A stretch of DNA of 61,951 bases, from positions 1 to 61,951 of the forward strand of contig NZ_CBQR020000063.1 of the NCBI RefSeq assembly GCF_000455485.1, written 5' to 3'. Below are positions 16,339 through 25,231 of this stretch, piece after piece (position 1 is the first letter of the stretch; the number at the start of each line of letters is the position of its first letter). The notes under the pieces are model-generated. The model did no database searches. It saw only the letters and a list, made by a program, of their open reading frames with translations, and was not told where the DNA came from. The DNA comes from Gorillibacterium massiliense. GTDB lineage: Bacteria; Bacillota; Bacilli; Paenibacillales; NBRC-103111. The position numbers and the translations under genes were made by a program.

Positions 16339-17448
16339 ATGAGCGAAGCGGTACGGAAGCAGGATTTGATTTTGTATGTCGGTTGTTATACTCATGAGTC
16401 CCGGGAGGGAATTCAGGTATACCGGTTTAATCCGTCTGAACGGACTTTTCAAAAGATTCAAAGCGTAGAGGATTTGCCGAATCCGAGTTTTCTAACCTTC
16501 AGCGCCGATGGAAAAAGACTGTATGCGGTGTTGGAAACGGAAGAGAGTGACGGTGTGCCGGGAGGTTCAGCCTGCGCTTTCGCCATCGACCCCGCTAGTG
16601 GGAAACTGACCCTGCTGAACCGGGAAAACACGGGGGCGGCGGGGCCTTGCCATATCAGTCTTGCCCCGAACGGCGAGTATGCCTATGTTGCCAATTATGT
16701 CGGCGAGGCGGTGTCGCTTTTTTCCGTTGAACAAGACGGACGGCTGTCGCCGGTATGCGATATCGATAAGCATGAAGGCAGCGGACCGAACCAAGAGCGT
16801 CAGGGAGAACCTCATCCTCATTCGGTTACCCCGGACCCTTCCGGACGTTTTGCCGTTAACGCTGATTTGGGCATTGATCGCTTGATCATCTACCGGGTGG
16901 AAAAGACAACAGAAGGTGAAAAGCCTCGGCTCGTTCGCCACGGAGAAACGGAGCTTCCGCCTGGAGACGGTCCCCGCCATATGGTTTTCCATCCGACGGA
17001 GCCCTATGCTTATGTAGCCAATGAATTGAATTCTACCGTGACGGTGCTGGCATTTGACCGGGCGAAAGGCAGCCTTACGCCTCTTGCCAGCGTATCGACG
17101 CTGCCTGCGCCGGATCGATGGAACAATACCGTGGCGGAAATCGCAATATCTGCCGATGGACGGTTTCTTTATACGTCCAACCGCGGCCATGACAGCATCG
17201 CTGTGTTTGCGGTACAGGAGGCGGGACGCCGCATCGAACCGGCGGGGCACTATTCTACGGGCGGAAGCTGGCCCCGGCATTTTACACTCACTCCGGATGG
17301 AAGCGGTTTGCTTGTAGCCAATCAGTTTACAGGCAATATCACCGTTTTCCGCGTCGATCCCGATACAGGCGCTTTGCAGGATGCGGGAGTTTCTCTTTCC
17401 GTCAGCGAGCCGGTGTGCCTGCGTTTTTGGCAAAACCCCGCGAATTAA
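16339..17448 (+). CDS. Lactonase family seven-bladed beta-propeller protein
   Basis: A 369-residue protein of the Pgl/YkgB lactonase family (6-phosphogluconolactonase-like). Repeated blades carry motifs such as NPSFLTFSADGKRLYAV, GPCHISLAPNGEYAYVANY, HPHSVTPDPSGRFAVNADLG, GPRHMVFHPTEPYAYVANE and WPRHFTLTPDGSGLLVANQ. The expected role is hydrolysis of 6-phosphogluconolactone or another sugar lactone in the cytoplasm; the substrate is unproven. The RBS GAGGAGG is ten bases before the ATG. It is a single gene closed by a terminator. Confidence 0.85.
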   Translation: MSEAVRKQDLILYVGCYTHESREGIQVYRFNPSERTFQKIQSVEDLPNPSFLTFSADGKRLYAVLETEESDGVPGGSACAFAIDPASGKLTLLNRENTGAAGPCHISLAPNGEYAYVANYVGEAVSLFSVEQDGRLSPVCDIDKHEGSGPNQERQGEPHPHSVTPDPSGRFAVNADLGIDRLIIYRVEKTTEGEKPRLVRHGETELPPGDGPRHMVFHPTEPYAYVANELNSTVTVLAFDRAKGSLTPLASVSTLPAPDRWNNTVAEIAISADGRFLYTSNRGHDSIAVFAVQEAGRRIEPAGHYSTGGSWPRHFTLTPDGSGLLVANQFTGNITVFRVDPDTGALQDAGVSLSVSEPVCLRFWQNPAN

Positions 17449-17457
17449 TCGATTTTT

Positions 17458-17497
17458 GGCAGAGGTCCGGAAAGCAGGACACTCTGTCTTTTTTTGT
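17458..17497 (+). terminator. Intrinsic terminator after the lactonase gene
   Basis: Stem GGCAGAG / CTCTGTC (one G-T pair) followed by seven T. Confidence 0.75.
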
Positions 17498-17610
17498 CCA
17501 ATAGATCTCTTAGTATTCTATTATTTATTATTAGTATAATCTAATAGATAGGATATTGAACATATCCACATATTCGGCAGGAAACAGAAGTAAGCTTGTA
17601 GGCTAGGGGG

Positions 17611-20457
17611 ATGGGATATTTGGCTTTTCGAAAAAAGCAATTTCTCGGCTTCGGCGTTATTTTGGCGTTGATGTTTCTATTATTTATTGTGGTTAAAGTT
17701 CAGCTTAATGCGATTAAATCCGATTTGACCGAAATCATGGACGACCGCTTCAAAAAGGTGGATCTGGTCACGACCTTCGCCAAAGATATTCACTCCATGC
17801 ATAATGACGTTCTCGGTTTGATTAAGGATAATGGAGCTGGCATGGACAAGAGGCTCGTTAGTCTGGCTGACAGCCGAAAAGAGGCAGCTACCGTGCTGGA
17901 GCAGGTGGGAGATCTGGTCAGTTCGGAGCAAGGGAGAGCTACTTATACCGTAACCCGCTTAAGCTTTGAATCGTATAATCGCATCCAGGATGAAATCCTC
18001 GAATCCGTAAAAGCGGGAGATTGGAGCAATGCGAAGGCGCTTTCCGATGGTGCGGAGTGGGATGGCTATAGCGCGCTGATCAGTCAGGTAACCACCTTCA
18101 GCGATTATCAAAAAGAGTTGATGATAGAGTCCGCCGAATCGTCCATGCGAACTTATTATTTAACGCTTGCGATTATTGTCACCACCAGCATTGTCGCGTT
18201 GATCTTTGCCATCGCCATCGCCGTTTGGGTGATCCGCAGCACCGCAGGCAGTTTGCGGAAAATCTCTTTGGTCATGAATAGAATGGACGTTCGCAACCAG
18301 GAGACGCTGCCCCGTCTCGCCATTGAAACGAAGGATGAGATCGGCGACATTTCACTCGCTTTTAACGGTATGGCAGAGATGTTGGAGAATTACCGCAGGA
18401 TGGAAAAGGAAACCAACCGGAGCATCGAGGAAGAGAACTGGGTACAATCGCGCATTGCCGATATGGCTACCATGTATCAGGGTTTGTCCGAGCTTGGGCA
18501 GTTAGCTGACGGATTTATCCGTCATGTCGCTCCTATGGTCGGCGCTGAGTACGGCGTTTTTTATATGGTCATCGGGAAAAAGGGAGAGCAGCGCCTGATG
18601 CGGCGGGGATCTTATGCCGCCCATGCGGAATCGGTCGGCGCCGAGTCGATCCGTATGGGTCAGGGGTTGGTCGGGCAAAGCGCCCAGGAGCGGAGAATTT
18701 TCCGGCTTTATGGCGTCCCGAGCGACTATATTCGCATCGGCTCAGGTCTGGGCAGCGCACCGGCGCAAAACGTTCTTATCGCTCCGGTGGAATACGAGGG
18801 CGAGGTGGTGGCGGTTGTCGAACTGGCTTCCCTTTGTTCGTTCGGGAAGAAGGAAGAAAGGCTGCTGAAGGCGCTGTTCGGCAATCTGGGCATCACCATT
18901 GACAACATAAAAGGAAGGATGGAAATCGTCCGTCTTCTGGCCGAGTCCCAGGCACAAACCGAGGAATTGCAGACGCAGGCCGAAGAATTGCAGCAGCAGG
19001 CGGAGGAACTGCAGATGCAGTCCGAGGAGCTGCGCGTCACCAATGAGCAGTTGGAAATCCGCAATCGCTACGCAGAGCACAAAACGAAGGAATTGGAACA
19101 GCTCAGCGAGGAACTGGAGGCGAAAGCGGAACAGTTGGAGCAAAGTTCCCAGTACAAAACGGATTTCCTTGCGAACATGTCCCATGAACTGCGAACTCCC
19201 CTGAATAGCATATTGATTTTGTCTCAAATGCTGATGGAGAACCAGGAGGGGAGCCTGAGTGAAGAGGAACAGGAATATTCAAAAGTGATTAACCGCTCAG
19301 GCAGCGATTTGCTGAGTTTAATCAATGATATCCTCGATTTGTCCAAAATCGAAGCCGGCAAAATCGAGATCCATTTGGAAGATGTCCATCTCGCAACCCT
19401 AACTGAGGCCATGGAGATTAATTTCCGCCATCAGGCGGATCAGAAGGGCTTGGCATTCCGCATTGAACTAGAGGGTGATTTGCCGACTGTCATTCAGTCG
19501 GATGAACAGAAGCTGCATCAAATCATTAAAAACTTGCTTTCCAACGCGATAAAATTTACGGAAAACGGATCGGTCGCCCTATGCATTTATCGGCCATCGG
19601 AAGATGAGCTTGGCTCATTTTCGGAAGGTGAGGATGGCAGAAACGACGAGCGGGAGGGCGATTGGCTGGCTATCGCTGTCGCCGACACGGGTATTGGCGT
19701 CCCTGACAATAAGCAGGATCTCATCTTCCAGGCGTTCCAGCAGGCGGACAGCACCACGAGCCGCAAGTACGGCGGCACCGGGCTGGGTTTGTCGATCAGC
19801 CGCGAGCTGGCAGCGCTTTTGGGCGGCTGGATCGGCATGGAAAGCGAGACGGGTAAAGGAAGCCGGTTTATTCTCTACCTGCCTGAGCATCCGGTAACTG
19901 CCGGTCGTTTAGAAAACCAGAGTTCGGATGGAGAGGCGGCTGCCGCCAAGGAGAGTAATCGGGGGGCAATCGGCATGCCGATAAACGGAACAGGAACATT
20001 CGCCAATCCTGCCGGGGTGAAAGAAGAATCGTTTAATGCAGCCGCTAACCGGGACGAGGTAAAGACGGAAAATGCGCCTTTCCTTGGAAAACGCGTCCTG
20101 ATTGCTGACGATGACGTACGCAACGTATTCGCCTTGACGGCCGCGCTGGAAAAGCTGGGAATGAAGGTCGTCTCGGCAAATAGCGGATGCGAGGCTCTGA
20201 CTATTCTCCATGGAGAGCAGTCGAACATCGATCTTGTGCTGATGGATATCATGATGCCGGAATTGGACGGCTACAAGACGATGAGGGCGATTCGCAAGGA
20301 AGCCGTGTTTGAGGGTTTGCCCATCATTGCCATCACGGCAAAGGCGATGAAGAACGACCGGGAAAAATGCCTGGAGGCGGGCGCCTCGGATTATATCAGC
20401 AAACCGATCAATCTGGATCAGCTCATCTCGCTGATGAAGGTATGGCTGTCCTCATAA
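17611..20457 (+). CDS. Hybrid sensor histidine kinase with GAF domain and response receiver
   Basis: A 948-residue membrane kinase. TM1 is about 11-30 and an extracellular four-helix-type sensor about 32-175. TM2 is about 178-205, then HAMP to about 260 and GAF about 285-435. A Gln/Glu-rich coiled coil follows (about 440-515), with repeated EELQ units. HisKA has His525 in MSHELRTPLN. The HATPase has HQIIKNLLSNAIKF, DTGIGVP and GGTGLGLSIS. A linker leads to a receiver (about 825-945) with Asp879 in LMDIMMPELDGY. Signal and partner are unknown. The start is uncertain: AGGGGG touches the ATG at 17611, and a TTG at 17620 would have better spacing. Confidence 0.9.
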   Translation: MGYLAFRKKQFLGFGVILALMFLLFIVVKVQLNAIKSDLTEIMDDRFKKVDLVTTFAKDIHSMHNDVLGLIKDNGAGMDKRLVSLADSRKEAATVLEQVGDLVSSEQGRATYTVTRLSFESYNRIQDEILESVKAGDWSNAKALSDGAEWDGYSALISQVTTFSDYQKELMIESAESSMRTYYLTLAIIVTTSIVALIFAIAIAVWVIRSTAGSLRKISLVMNRMDVRNQETLPRLAIETKDEIGDISLAFNGMAEMLENYRRMEKETNRSIEEENWVQSRIADMATMYQGLSELGQLADGFIRHVAPMVGAEYGVFYMVIGKKGEQRLMRRGSYAAHAESVGAESIRMGQGLVGQSAQERRIFRLYGVPSDYIRIGSGLGSAPAQNVLIAPVEYEGEVVAVVELASLCSFGKKEERLLKALFGNLGITIDNIKGRMEIVRLLAESQAQTEELQTQAEELQQQAEELQMQSEELRVTNEQLEIRNRYAEHKTKELEQLSEELEAKAEQLEQSSQYKTDFLANMSHELRTPLNSILILSQMLMENQEGSLSEEEQEYSKVINRSGSDLLSLINDILDLSKIEAGKIEIHLEDVHLATLTEAMEINFRHQADQKGLAFRIELEGDLPTVIQSDEQKLHQIIKNLLSNAIKFTENGSVALCIYRPSEDELGSFSEGEDGRNDEREGDWLAIAVADTGIGVPDNKQDLIFQAFQQADSTTSRKYGGTGLGLSISRELAALLGGWIGMESETGKGSRFILYLPEHPVTAGRLENQSSDGEAAAAKESNRGAIGMPINGTGTFANPAGVKEESFNAAANRDEVKTENAPFLGKRVLIADDDVRNVFALTAALEKLGMKVVSANSGCEALTILHGEQSNIDLVLMDIMMPELDGYKTMRAIRKEAVFEGLPIIAITAKAMKNDREKCLEAGASDYISKPINLDQLISLMKVWLSS

Positions 20458-20478
20458 AACGGCATAGATTCGGAAGGT

Positions 20479-20514
20479 ACAAAAAGGGGAGGCCTTGACG
20501 GCTCCCCTTTTTAT
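20479..20514 (+). terminator. Intrinsic terminator of the hybrid kinase gene
   Basis: Stem GGGGAGGCC / GGCTCCCC followed by TTTTTATT. Confidence 0.85.
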
Positions 20515-20528
20515 TCATCCTTCCATTC

Positions 20529-20705
20529 AGCTTTTTCAGGAGGAAAGCGGCTCGCTTTCCCCTGGTTTAGGCGACGGCAGCTTCTTTTCCACCAAGCGTG
20601 CGCTTCCCATGAACAGGCTGGCGGCCAGACCGATGCAGACAAAGATGAATGCGCAAGGTACAAATGGTCCACGGATGTACTGAACACATGGCGCAATTCC
20701 GCTAG
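20529..20705 (-). pseudogene. C-terminal remnant of an MFS (DHA2-like) transporter
   Basis: The minus strand encodes LAELRHVFSTSVDHLYLA and then, after a one-base frame change near 20660, FIFVCIGLAASLFMGSARL followed by VEKKLPSPKPG and a stop near 20529. This looks like the last cytoplasmic/periplasmic loop, final membrane helix and tail of a drug transporter. No N-terminal part exists upstream: homology stops at about 20705, where a TetR tail of the opposite strand begins. Confidence 0.55.
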
Positions 20706-20770
20706 GACATCAGCGGGTAAGGAGGCGCGAGTCGGCGCATCCAGAAGCGCCTGCGGGTTCGCCCGCCCAT

Positions 20771-20890
20771 ATGGGGATCATCATGTACTGGTTGGAAAAC
20801 GGCATGCCGTACACGCCCGAGTACATGTCGCTGCAGCTGATTCGGCTTCATTATTTGGGCGCTACCCATTTCTTTTTCACCGACGGTTGA
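20771..20890 (+). pseudogene. C-terminal remnant of a TetR family regulator
   Basis: The plus strand reads MGIIMYWLENGMPYTPEYM, then SLQLIRLHYLGATHFFFTDG and a stop at 20890. This matches the last two helices of TetR-type proteins. There is no HTH upstream; the preceding codons are low-complexity and unlike the family. Together with the MFS tail on the other strand it marks a deletion scar. Confidence 0.55.
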
Positions 20891-20892
20891 GG

Positions 20893-20940
20893 CAAAAAAA
20901 TAGCCGCCTATTAACGGATGTCCGTTAACAGGCGGCAATG
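20893..20940 (-). terminator. Terminator of the TetR gene at 20958
   Basis: Long stem GCCGCCT..TTAACGGA / TCCGTTAA..AGGCGGC, followed on the minus strand by TATTTTTTT. Confidence 0.85.
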
Positions 20941-20957
20941 GCATTCAGCAAGCAGCG

Positions 20958-21617
20958 TCATCCAACGGATTCCCGTGCCCCAATAGGGGCGATGCCGCCA
21001 AACAACACCTTGATCCCTTGATCGATCAGGGGGTAAGCGCGTTCCAATAGCTCCGGGGCTGTTTCATTTCGTTCGGTATAGCTCATGACCAGACCGTGGA
21101 GCATGAACAGATACAGACGGTGAAAGGTTCGCTCCGTGTCCGGCTCCGAACGGGGGAGGCAGCAGCCTACAGCGGATCGGATGCATGCGTACAATTCATT
21201 GCGCAAGGTTTCGATACAGGGGCCGTGATCGAAGGACTCTTGCGCGATCACCAATCCCCCTTGGGAAGTAGCGGGGGGATTCGCGAAGAGAATGGAGACC
21301 ATTGAGCGCTGGGAAAGGCAAAAATGGACCAAGTCGTGGCTGATCGACTGCAAACAAGCTACAGGGGGAAGGGCTGGATCCTTCTGGGTTTGACGGATTC
21401 GATAGAGAAGTTTTTCCAGAAGCGGAGAAGCCATCTGTCGGAGCAGTTCTTCCTTGTCCTTGTAGTACATGTAGATCAAGGTGTGGGAACATCCGGCTTC
21501 CTTGGCGATCTCCCGCATCGTCACCCCTTGATAACCGTAGAGTCCGAACAGCTTTCCTGCGGCCTCTTCAATATTTCTCTTTGTTACGATACCTTTGGAG
21601 GTTCGCACCTGCTTCAC
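20958..21617 (-). CDS. TetR/AcrR family transcriptional regulator
   Basis: A 219-residue protein. The HTH is at about 12-60 (GVTMREIAKEAGCSHTLIYMYYKDKEELL), followed by a helical C-terminal ligand domain with a Cys-rich stretch (CIRSAVGCCLP). Minus strand, a single gene with its own terminator. It lies between a deletion scar and a 389-base spacer, so its target is not evident; it may regulate the esterase-pncA operon across the spacer or only itself. Confidence 0.85.
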   Translation of the reverse strand: MKQVRTSKGIVTKRNIEEAAGKLFGLYGYQGVTMREIAKEAGCSHTLIYMYYKDKEELLRQMASPLLEKLLYRIRQTQKDPALPPVACLQSISHDLVHFCLSQRSMVSILFANPPATSQGGLVIAQESFDHGPCIETLRNELYACIRSAVGCCLPRSEPDTERTFHRLYLFMLHGLVMSYTERNETAPELLERAYPLIDQGIKVLFGGIAPIGARESVG

Positions 21618-22006
21618 CTGATCACCTTCTATTCCATGTTATTGGAAATCGCCGGCTGGCCGCTTGCTGTCCGTTCGCAAAGGCTGCGTTCACGTTATTT
21701 CGTACTATCATAGCGGTTCCCTAAAAGCGGTGTCAATCATAAATTTAGCGATTTAACTCTTTAACGCGATAAAAATATTAGATCACCCGTAAAAACCTCA
21801 TTTTTACCACAAGTTTACTGGAAATATCCGTCTGGTTTGGGAGCTCAATTTTACGATGATTTTACGCAGTTATTTCAATGACATGATCCCAGCTTCTTTC
21901 GTTACGAAGGTTACGAAGATTCCTTCTGTGAATATGCGCAGACCGGCTACTCGTTGTAGCCGGACTGCCATTGTGATATATATGAGCATAGAGGAGGCGA
22001 GCGACG
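21618..22006. other. AT-rich spacer with one strong hairpin
   Basis: No gene is seen here. The middle (21720-21860) is AT-rich and probably holds the divergent promoters, but no near-consensus pair was found. A perfect hairpin CCGGCTAC-TCGTT-GTAGCCGG lies at 21943-21963 with no T tract. It sits 44 bases before the esterase start, so it would be in that gene's leader. Confidence 0.4.
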
Positions 22007-22819
22007 ATGGGAGTCAAACCCATATTGTTTTTTTCCGGCGCGCTAAATGCTCGCAAAATGTGTTTTGTCTATACCCCGCCAAGCTATAATGAGGAAACGG
22101 ATCGGCGTTATCCGGTAGTTTATTTGCTCCATGGGCTCTACGGCGGAGAGCCGGATTGGCTGGAGCGCGGGGGTGCGGAAGATACCTTGAACCGTTTGAT
22201 CGCCGAAAAGCGGCTCCAGGAGTGCATCGCTGTGATTCCGGGAGACGGAGGCTATGGGCAGGGCACGTTTTATATGGATTGGTATGATGGGTCGGGAAAC
22301 TTTGAGCAGTACATAACCGATGATCTGGTTCCTTTCATTGACAAGGAATACCGGACCATAGCCACGAGGGAAACCCGTGGAATCACCGGCTTCTCTATGG
22401 GCGGCTTCGGAGCTTTAAGTTTAGCTCTTCACCGATCGGATCTGTTCGGCGCTGCCGCCAGCCTTTCCGGCGCTCTTGGCTCCGTGCTCGGCATGAGCAG
22501 CAAGGAGTTCGCAAGATCAGATTTTCCCCGTATAACGGGTCCGGCTAATGGTCCATACGCCAAGGAGCGGGATTTGTACTTGCTGGCCGTTCGCAGGCTT
22601 GGAGAGGGAACCGCTCCGGCTTTCTATTTCAACTGCGGCACAGAAGATTATCTTTTGGACATGAATCGTTATTATCGCAGCCATCTGGAGAAAATCGGCT
22701 ATTCTCACCGTTATGAGGAGTTCCCGGGAGAGCATGGTTGGCCTTACGCTTCTCTTCATCTTCAAGACGCTCTCTTATTTTTGGAAGAAAACCTCTCGAA
22801 AGGAGCGGCGGCTGAATGA
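22007..22819 (+). CDS. Alpha/beta-hydrolase esterase family protein
   Basis: A 270-residue esterase D/tributyrin-esterase-like hydrolase. It has an HGLYGG oxyanion region near 42-47, the nucleophile Ser130 in GFSMGGFG, the acid in CGTEDYLLD and the catalytic His in GEHGWPY. No signal peptide. It probably cleaves small esters. The RBS is GGAGGCGA. It overlaps the next gene, pncA, by four bases (ATGA), so the two are co-translated; whether this means a link to NAD metabolism is unclear. Confidence 0.85.
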   Translation: MGVKPILFFSGALNARKMCFVYTPPSYNEETDRRYPVVYLLHGLYGGEPDWLERGGAEDTLNRLIAEKRLQECIAVIPGDGGYGQGTFYMDWYDGSGNFEQYITDDLVPFIDKEYRTIATRETRGITGFSMGGFGALSLALHRSDLFGAAASLSGALGSVLGMSSKEFARSDFPRITGPANGPYAKERDLYLLAVRRLGEGTAPAFYFNCGTEDYLLDMNRYYRSHLEKIGYSHRYEEFPGEHGWPYASLHLQDALLFLEENLSKGAAAE

Positions 22820-23355
22820 AGGCGCTGATTGTCATTGATTACACCGTGGACTTTGTCACCGGCAAGCTGCCGGTAGGGGAACCTGCGATTGCCATTGAGG
22901 ATGCCATCGTCAAGCTTGTGAAGCAATTCCTGAATAACGGAGACGCCGTGGTGATGGCCGTAGACCTCCATGAGGAAAACGATCCCGACCATCCGGAGTC
23001 CAAATTATTTCCGCCTCATAACATTCGAGGGACGGAAGGCCGGCGTTTGTATGGCAAGCTGGATGAGCTTTATGAGAGCCGCAAGGCGTCCATCATGTGG
23101 ATGGACAAAACCCGTTACAGCGCTTTTCACGGGACGGGTCTTGATGCGTGGCTTACGGAACGGGGGATTCGGGAGCTTCATCTGGTCGGCGTCTGTACCG
23201 ACATCTGCATTTTGCATACGGCGGTAGATGCCTATAATAAAGGCTACCACATCGTCGTTCACCAGCCGGCGGTGGCCAGCTTTAATGCGGCGGGTCACGA
23301 TTGGGCGCTGGATCACTTCCGGGGAACCCTAGGTGCGGAAGTTATAGAAGAATAA
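22816..23355 (+). CDS. pncA: Nicotinamidase (isochorismatase-like hydrolase)
   Basis: A 179-residue protein that converts nicotinamide to nicotinate in NAD salvage. The catalytic triad is visible as Asp8 (VIDYTVDF), Lys98 (MDKTRYSAF) and Cys131 (VGVCTDICIL). Metal ligands fit Asp50, His52 (AVDLHEEND) and His68. The general fold is isochorismatase-like, but the gene is followed at once by pncB, the next enzyme of the pathway, which makes nicotinamidase the best call. Confidence 0.88.
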   Translation: MKALIVIDYTVDFVTGKLPVGEPAIAIEDAIVKLVKQFLNNGDAVVMAVDLHEENDPDHPESKLFPPHNIRGTEGRRLYGKLDELYESRKASIMWMDKTRYSAFHGTGLDAWLTERGIRELHLVGVCTDICILHTAVDAYNKGYHIVVHQPAVASFNAAGHDWALDHFRGTLGAEVIEE

Positions 23356-23380
23356 TCAACTTGCGTGCGGATATACTTCT

Positions 23381-23470
23381 CCATAAGAATATAAGCTTGC
23401 CACTATAATTTGTCCGCTATGGAAAACGTCGCTCGTCCTGAAAGGGACTGCGTTAGTCGTTTATCCTTGC
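23381..23470 (+). promoter_or_regulatory. Structured leader of pncB (copy A of a shared element)
   Basis: TATAAT at 23404-23409 lies within a conserved ATAAGCTTGCCACTATAAT block. Downstream, AAACG (23424-23428) / CGTTT (23458-23462) encloses CGC (23430) / GCG (23450) and GTCC (23435) / GGAC (23445). The closing TTTATCCTTGC contains TCCTT, complementary to the AAGGG of the pncB RBS (23492-23496), and is followed by the palindrome CTTGCATGCAAG. Most of this block recurs upstream of ctaG. No known riboswitch class was recognised. Confidence 0.6.
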
Positions 23471-23503
23471 ATGCAAGAAGTTTTGATGAAGAAGGGATTC
23501 TAT

Positions 23504-24946
23504 ATGAGCTGCGGAAACTTCGCATTGCACACCGATAAATATCAGATCAATATGATGTACGCCCATTGGTTTCATGGCACATTGAACCGCAGTGCGGTAT
23601 TCGATATGTACTTCCGCAAGCTGCCCTTTGGCAACGGTTTTGCCGTTTTCGCCGGGTTGGAACGGGTGATCGATTATTTGAAAAACCTTCGATTCGACGA
23701 GGAAGCGATTCGCTATCTGGCGGAGCAGGAAGAGAACTATGATCCGGACTTTTTTGATGAGCTGCGGAATTTCCGTTTCGGGGGAGATCTGTATGCTATG
23801 GAGGAGGGGACCATCGTTTTCCCCAACGAACCACTCCTTCGCATCAAAGCCCGTGTATTCGAAGCACAGTTGATCGAAACGGCGCTGCTGAATTTCGTCA
23901 ACTTCCAGACGCTGATTGCCACCAAGGCAGCCCGGGTGAGACGGGTGGCCGGCAGCGACACGCTGCTGGAATTCGGCTCGCGCCGCGCCCAGGAACAGGA
24001 TGCTGCGATCTGGGGGGCGAGAGCCGCGTACTTGGCGGGATTCGACGCCACATCCAACATGCTGGCCGGGATGAAATTCGGTATTCCGACCAAAGGCACA
24101 CATGCCCATTCCTGGGTGCAGGATCATGACGACGAAGAGACAGCCTTCGCCAAATTCGCGGAGGCGCTGCCGGATCATACCTCGCTTCTGGTGGATACGT
24201 ATGACGTGTTGGGAAGCGGCGTCCCTAATGCAATCAAAATCGCCAAACAGCTGGAAGCCAAGGGCAAACGGCTGCAAAGCATCCGCCTGGATAGCGGCGA
24301 CTTGGCTTATTTGTCGATTCAAGCCCGCAAAATGCTGGATGACGCCGGGCTTCCCTATGTCTCCATCACCGCATCCAACGATTTGGATGAGAAAACGATT
24401 TCCGAGATCAAGTCCCAGGGGGCGCGCATCGATGTTTGGGGAGTAGGGACTCACCTGATCACCGGTTATGATCAGCCCGCTCTAGGAGGAGTCTATAAGC
24501 TGGTTGCCCGGGAAATGGAGAACGGCGAGTTTGAGCCGGCTATCAAAATATCCGCTAACCCGGAGAAAATCACCACGCCCGGCATCAAGGACGTCTATCG
24601 CATCATCAGCCGGAAAACCGGCAAGGCGGAGGGGGATCTGATCACCCTGGCGGAGGGGGATGTGCCTAACGGGGAGACGATCCGATTGTTTAACCCCACG
24701 CACACGTACATTCAGAAAAAAGTATCGGATTACGAAGCGTCCCAGCTTCTGAAGCCGATTTTTCTGGACGGGGAGCTTGTCTATACGGTGCCTCCCCTTG
24801 CGGAGAGCCGAAAGAGGTACTTGGAACAGCTTGAAACGTTTTGGCCGCAATATTTGCGCGGACTCAATCCAGAGCCGTACCCCGTTGATTTAAGCCGCCG
24901 CACTTGGGATATGAAGATGGAGCTGATCCAGAAGTATATGGAATAA
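23504..24946 (+). CDS. pncB: Nicotinate phosphoribosyltransferase
   Basis: 480 residues. It joins nicotinate and PRPP to give nicotinate mononucleotide, using ATP. Family motifs are HTDKYQINMMYAHW near the start, EFGSRRAQEQDAA, GTHAHSWVQ, LVDTYDVLGSGVPNAI, IRLDSGDLAYLS and DVWGVGTHLITG. The start chosen is ATG 23504 with GAAGGG seven bases upstream; the frame is open to an ATG at 23471, but that lies inside the leader hairpin with no RBS. It follows pncA directly and completes the nicotinamide salvage step. A structured leader precedes it. Confidence 0.95.
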   Translation: MSCGNFALHTDKYQINMMYAHWFHGTLNRSAVFDMYFRKLPFGNGFAVFAGLERVIDYLKNLRFDEEAIRYLAEQEENYDPDFFDELRNFRFGGDLYAMEEGTIVFPNEPLLRIKARVFEAQLIETALLNFVNFQTLIATKAARVRRVAGSDTLLEFGSRRAQEQDAAIWGARAAYLAGFDATSNMLAGMKFGIPTKGTHAHSWVQDHDDEETAFAKFAEALPDHTSLLVDTYDVLGSGVPNAIKIAKQLEAKGKRLQSIRLDSGDLAYLSIQARKMLDDAGLPYVSITASNDLDEKTISEIKSQGARIDVWGVGTHLITGYDQPALGGVYKLVAREMENGEFEPAIKISANPEKITTPGIKDVYRIISRKTGKAEGDLITLAEGDVPNGETIRLFNPTHTYIQKKVSDYEASQLLKPIFLDGELVYTVPPLAESRKRYLEQLETFWPQYLRGLNPEPYPVDLSRRTWDMKMELIQKYME

Positions 24947-24987
24947 ATAAATAGCCGTAGAGCTTTTTGCTGATAGGTAGAGATAAC

Positions 24988-25030
24988 CGTCCAAAAGGAT
25001 CATTCCGATTCCTTTTTGGGCGTTTTTTTT
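24988..25030 (+). terminator. Intrinsic terminator of pncB
   Basis: Stem CGTCCAAAAGGA / TCCTTTTTGGGCG followed by eight T. Confidence 0.85.
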
Positions 25031-25121
25031 GTGTTTGCGCAAAAATTATAAAGCGTTTTATTTAATAAATATTATAAAATAAGAACAATTTGTGAACATC
25101 ATTTCCAAAGAGTTTCGTTCG

Positions 25122-25176
25122 TTGACAAAAAGATTTAACGATTGTATCGTTATTTTAGTGATTTTGTTTGTTGACA
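25122..25176 (+). promoter_or_regulatory. Promoter region of the caa3 oxidase operon with overlapping palindrome
   Basis: TTGACA (25122-25127) and TATCGT (25145-25150) are 17 bases apart. The near-perfect palindrome TAACGAT-TGT-ATCGTTA (25136-25152) covers the -10, a typical repressor position. A second TTGACA at 25171-25176 has no good -10 and may be incidental. Confidence 0.5.
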
Positions 25177-25231
25177 AGAAATATTTAATTATGTTAACGG
25201 ACTACCATAGCTGAATAGGGGTTGATACCTG

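Noticed and set aside
21943-21963. Intrinsic terminator in the esterase upstream spacer
   Set aside because: The stem is perfect but no T tract follows on either strand.
23404-23470. Purine riboswitch for the pncB leader
   Set aside because: TATAAT and TATGG recall the purine aptamer, but the conserved TTTCTACC junction and the loop-loop partners are absent.
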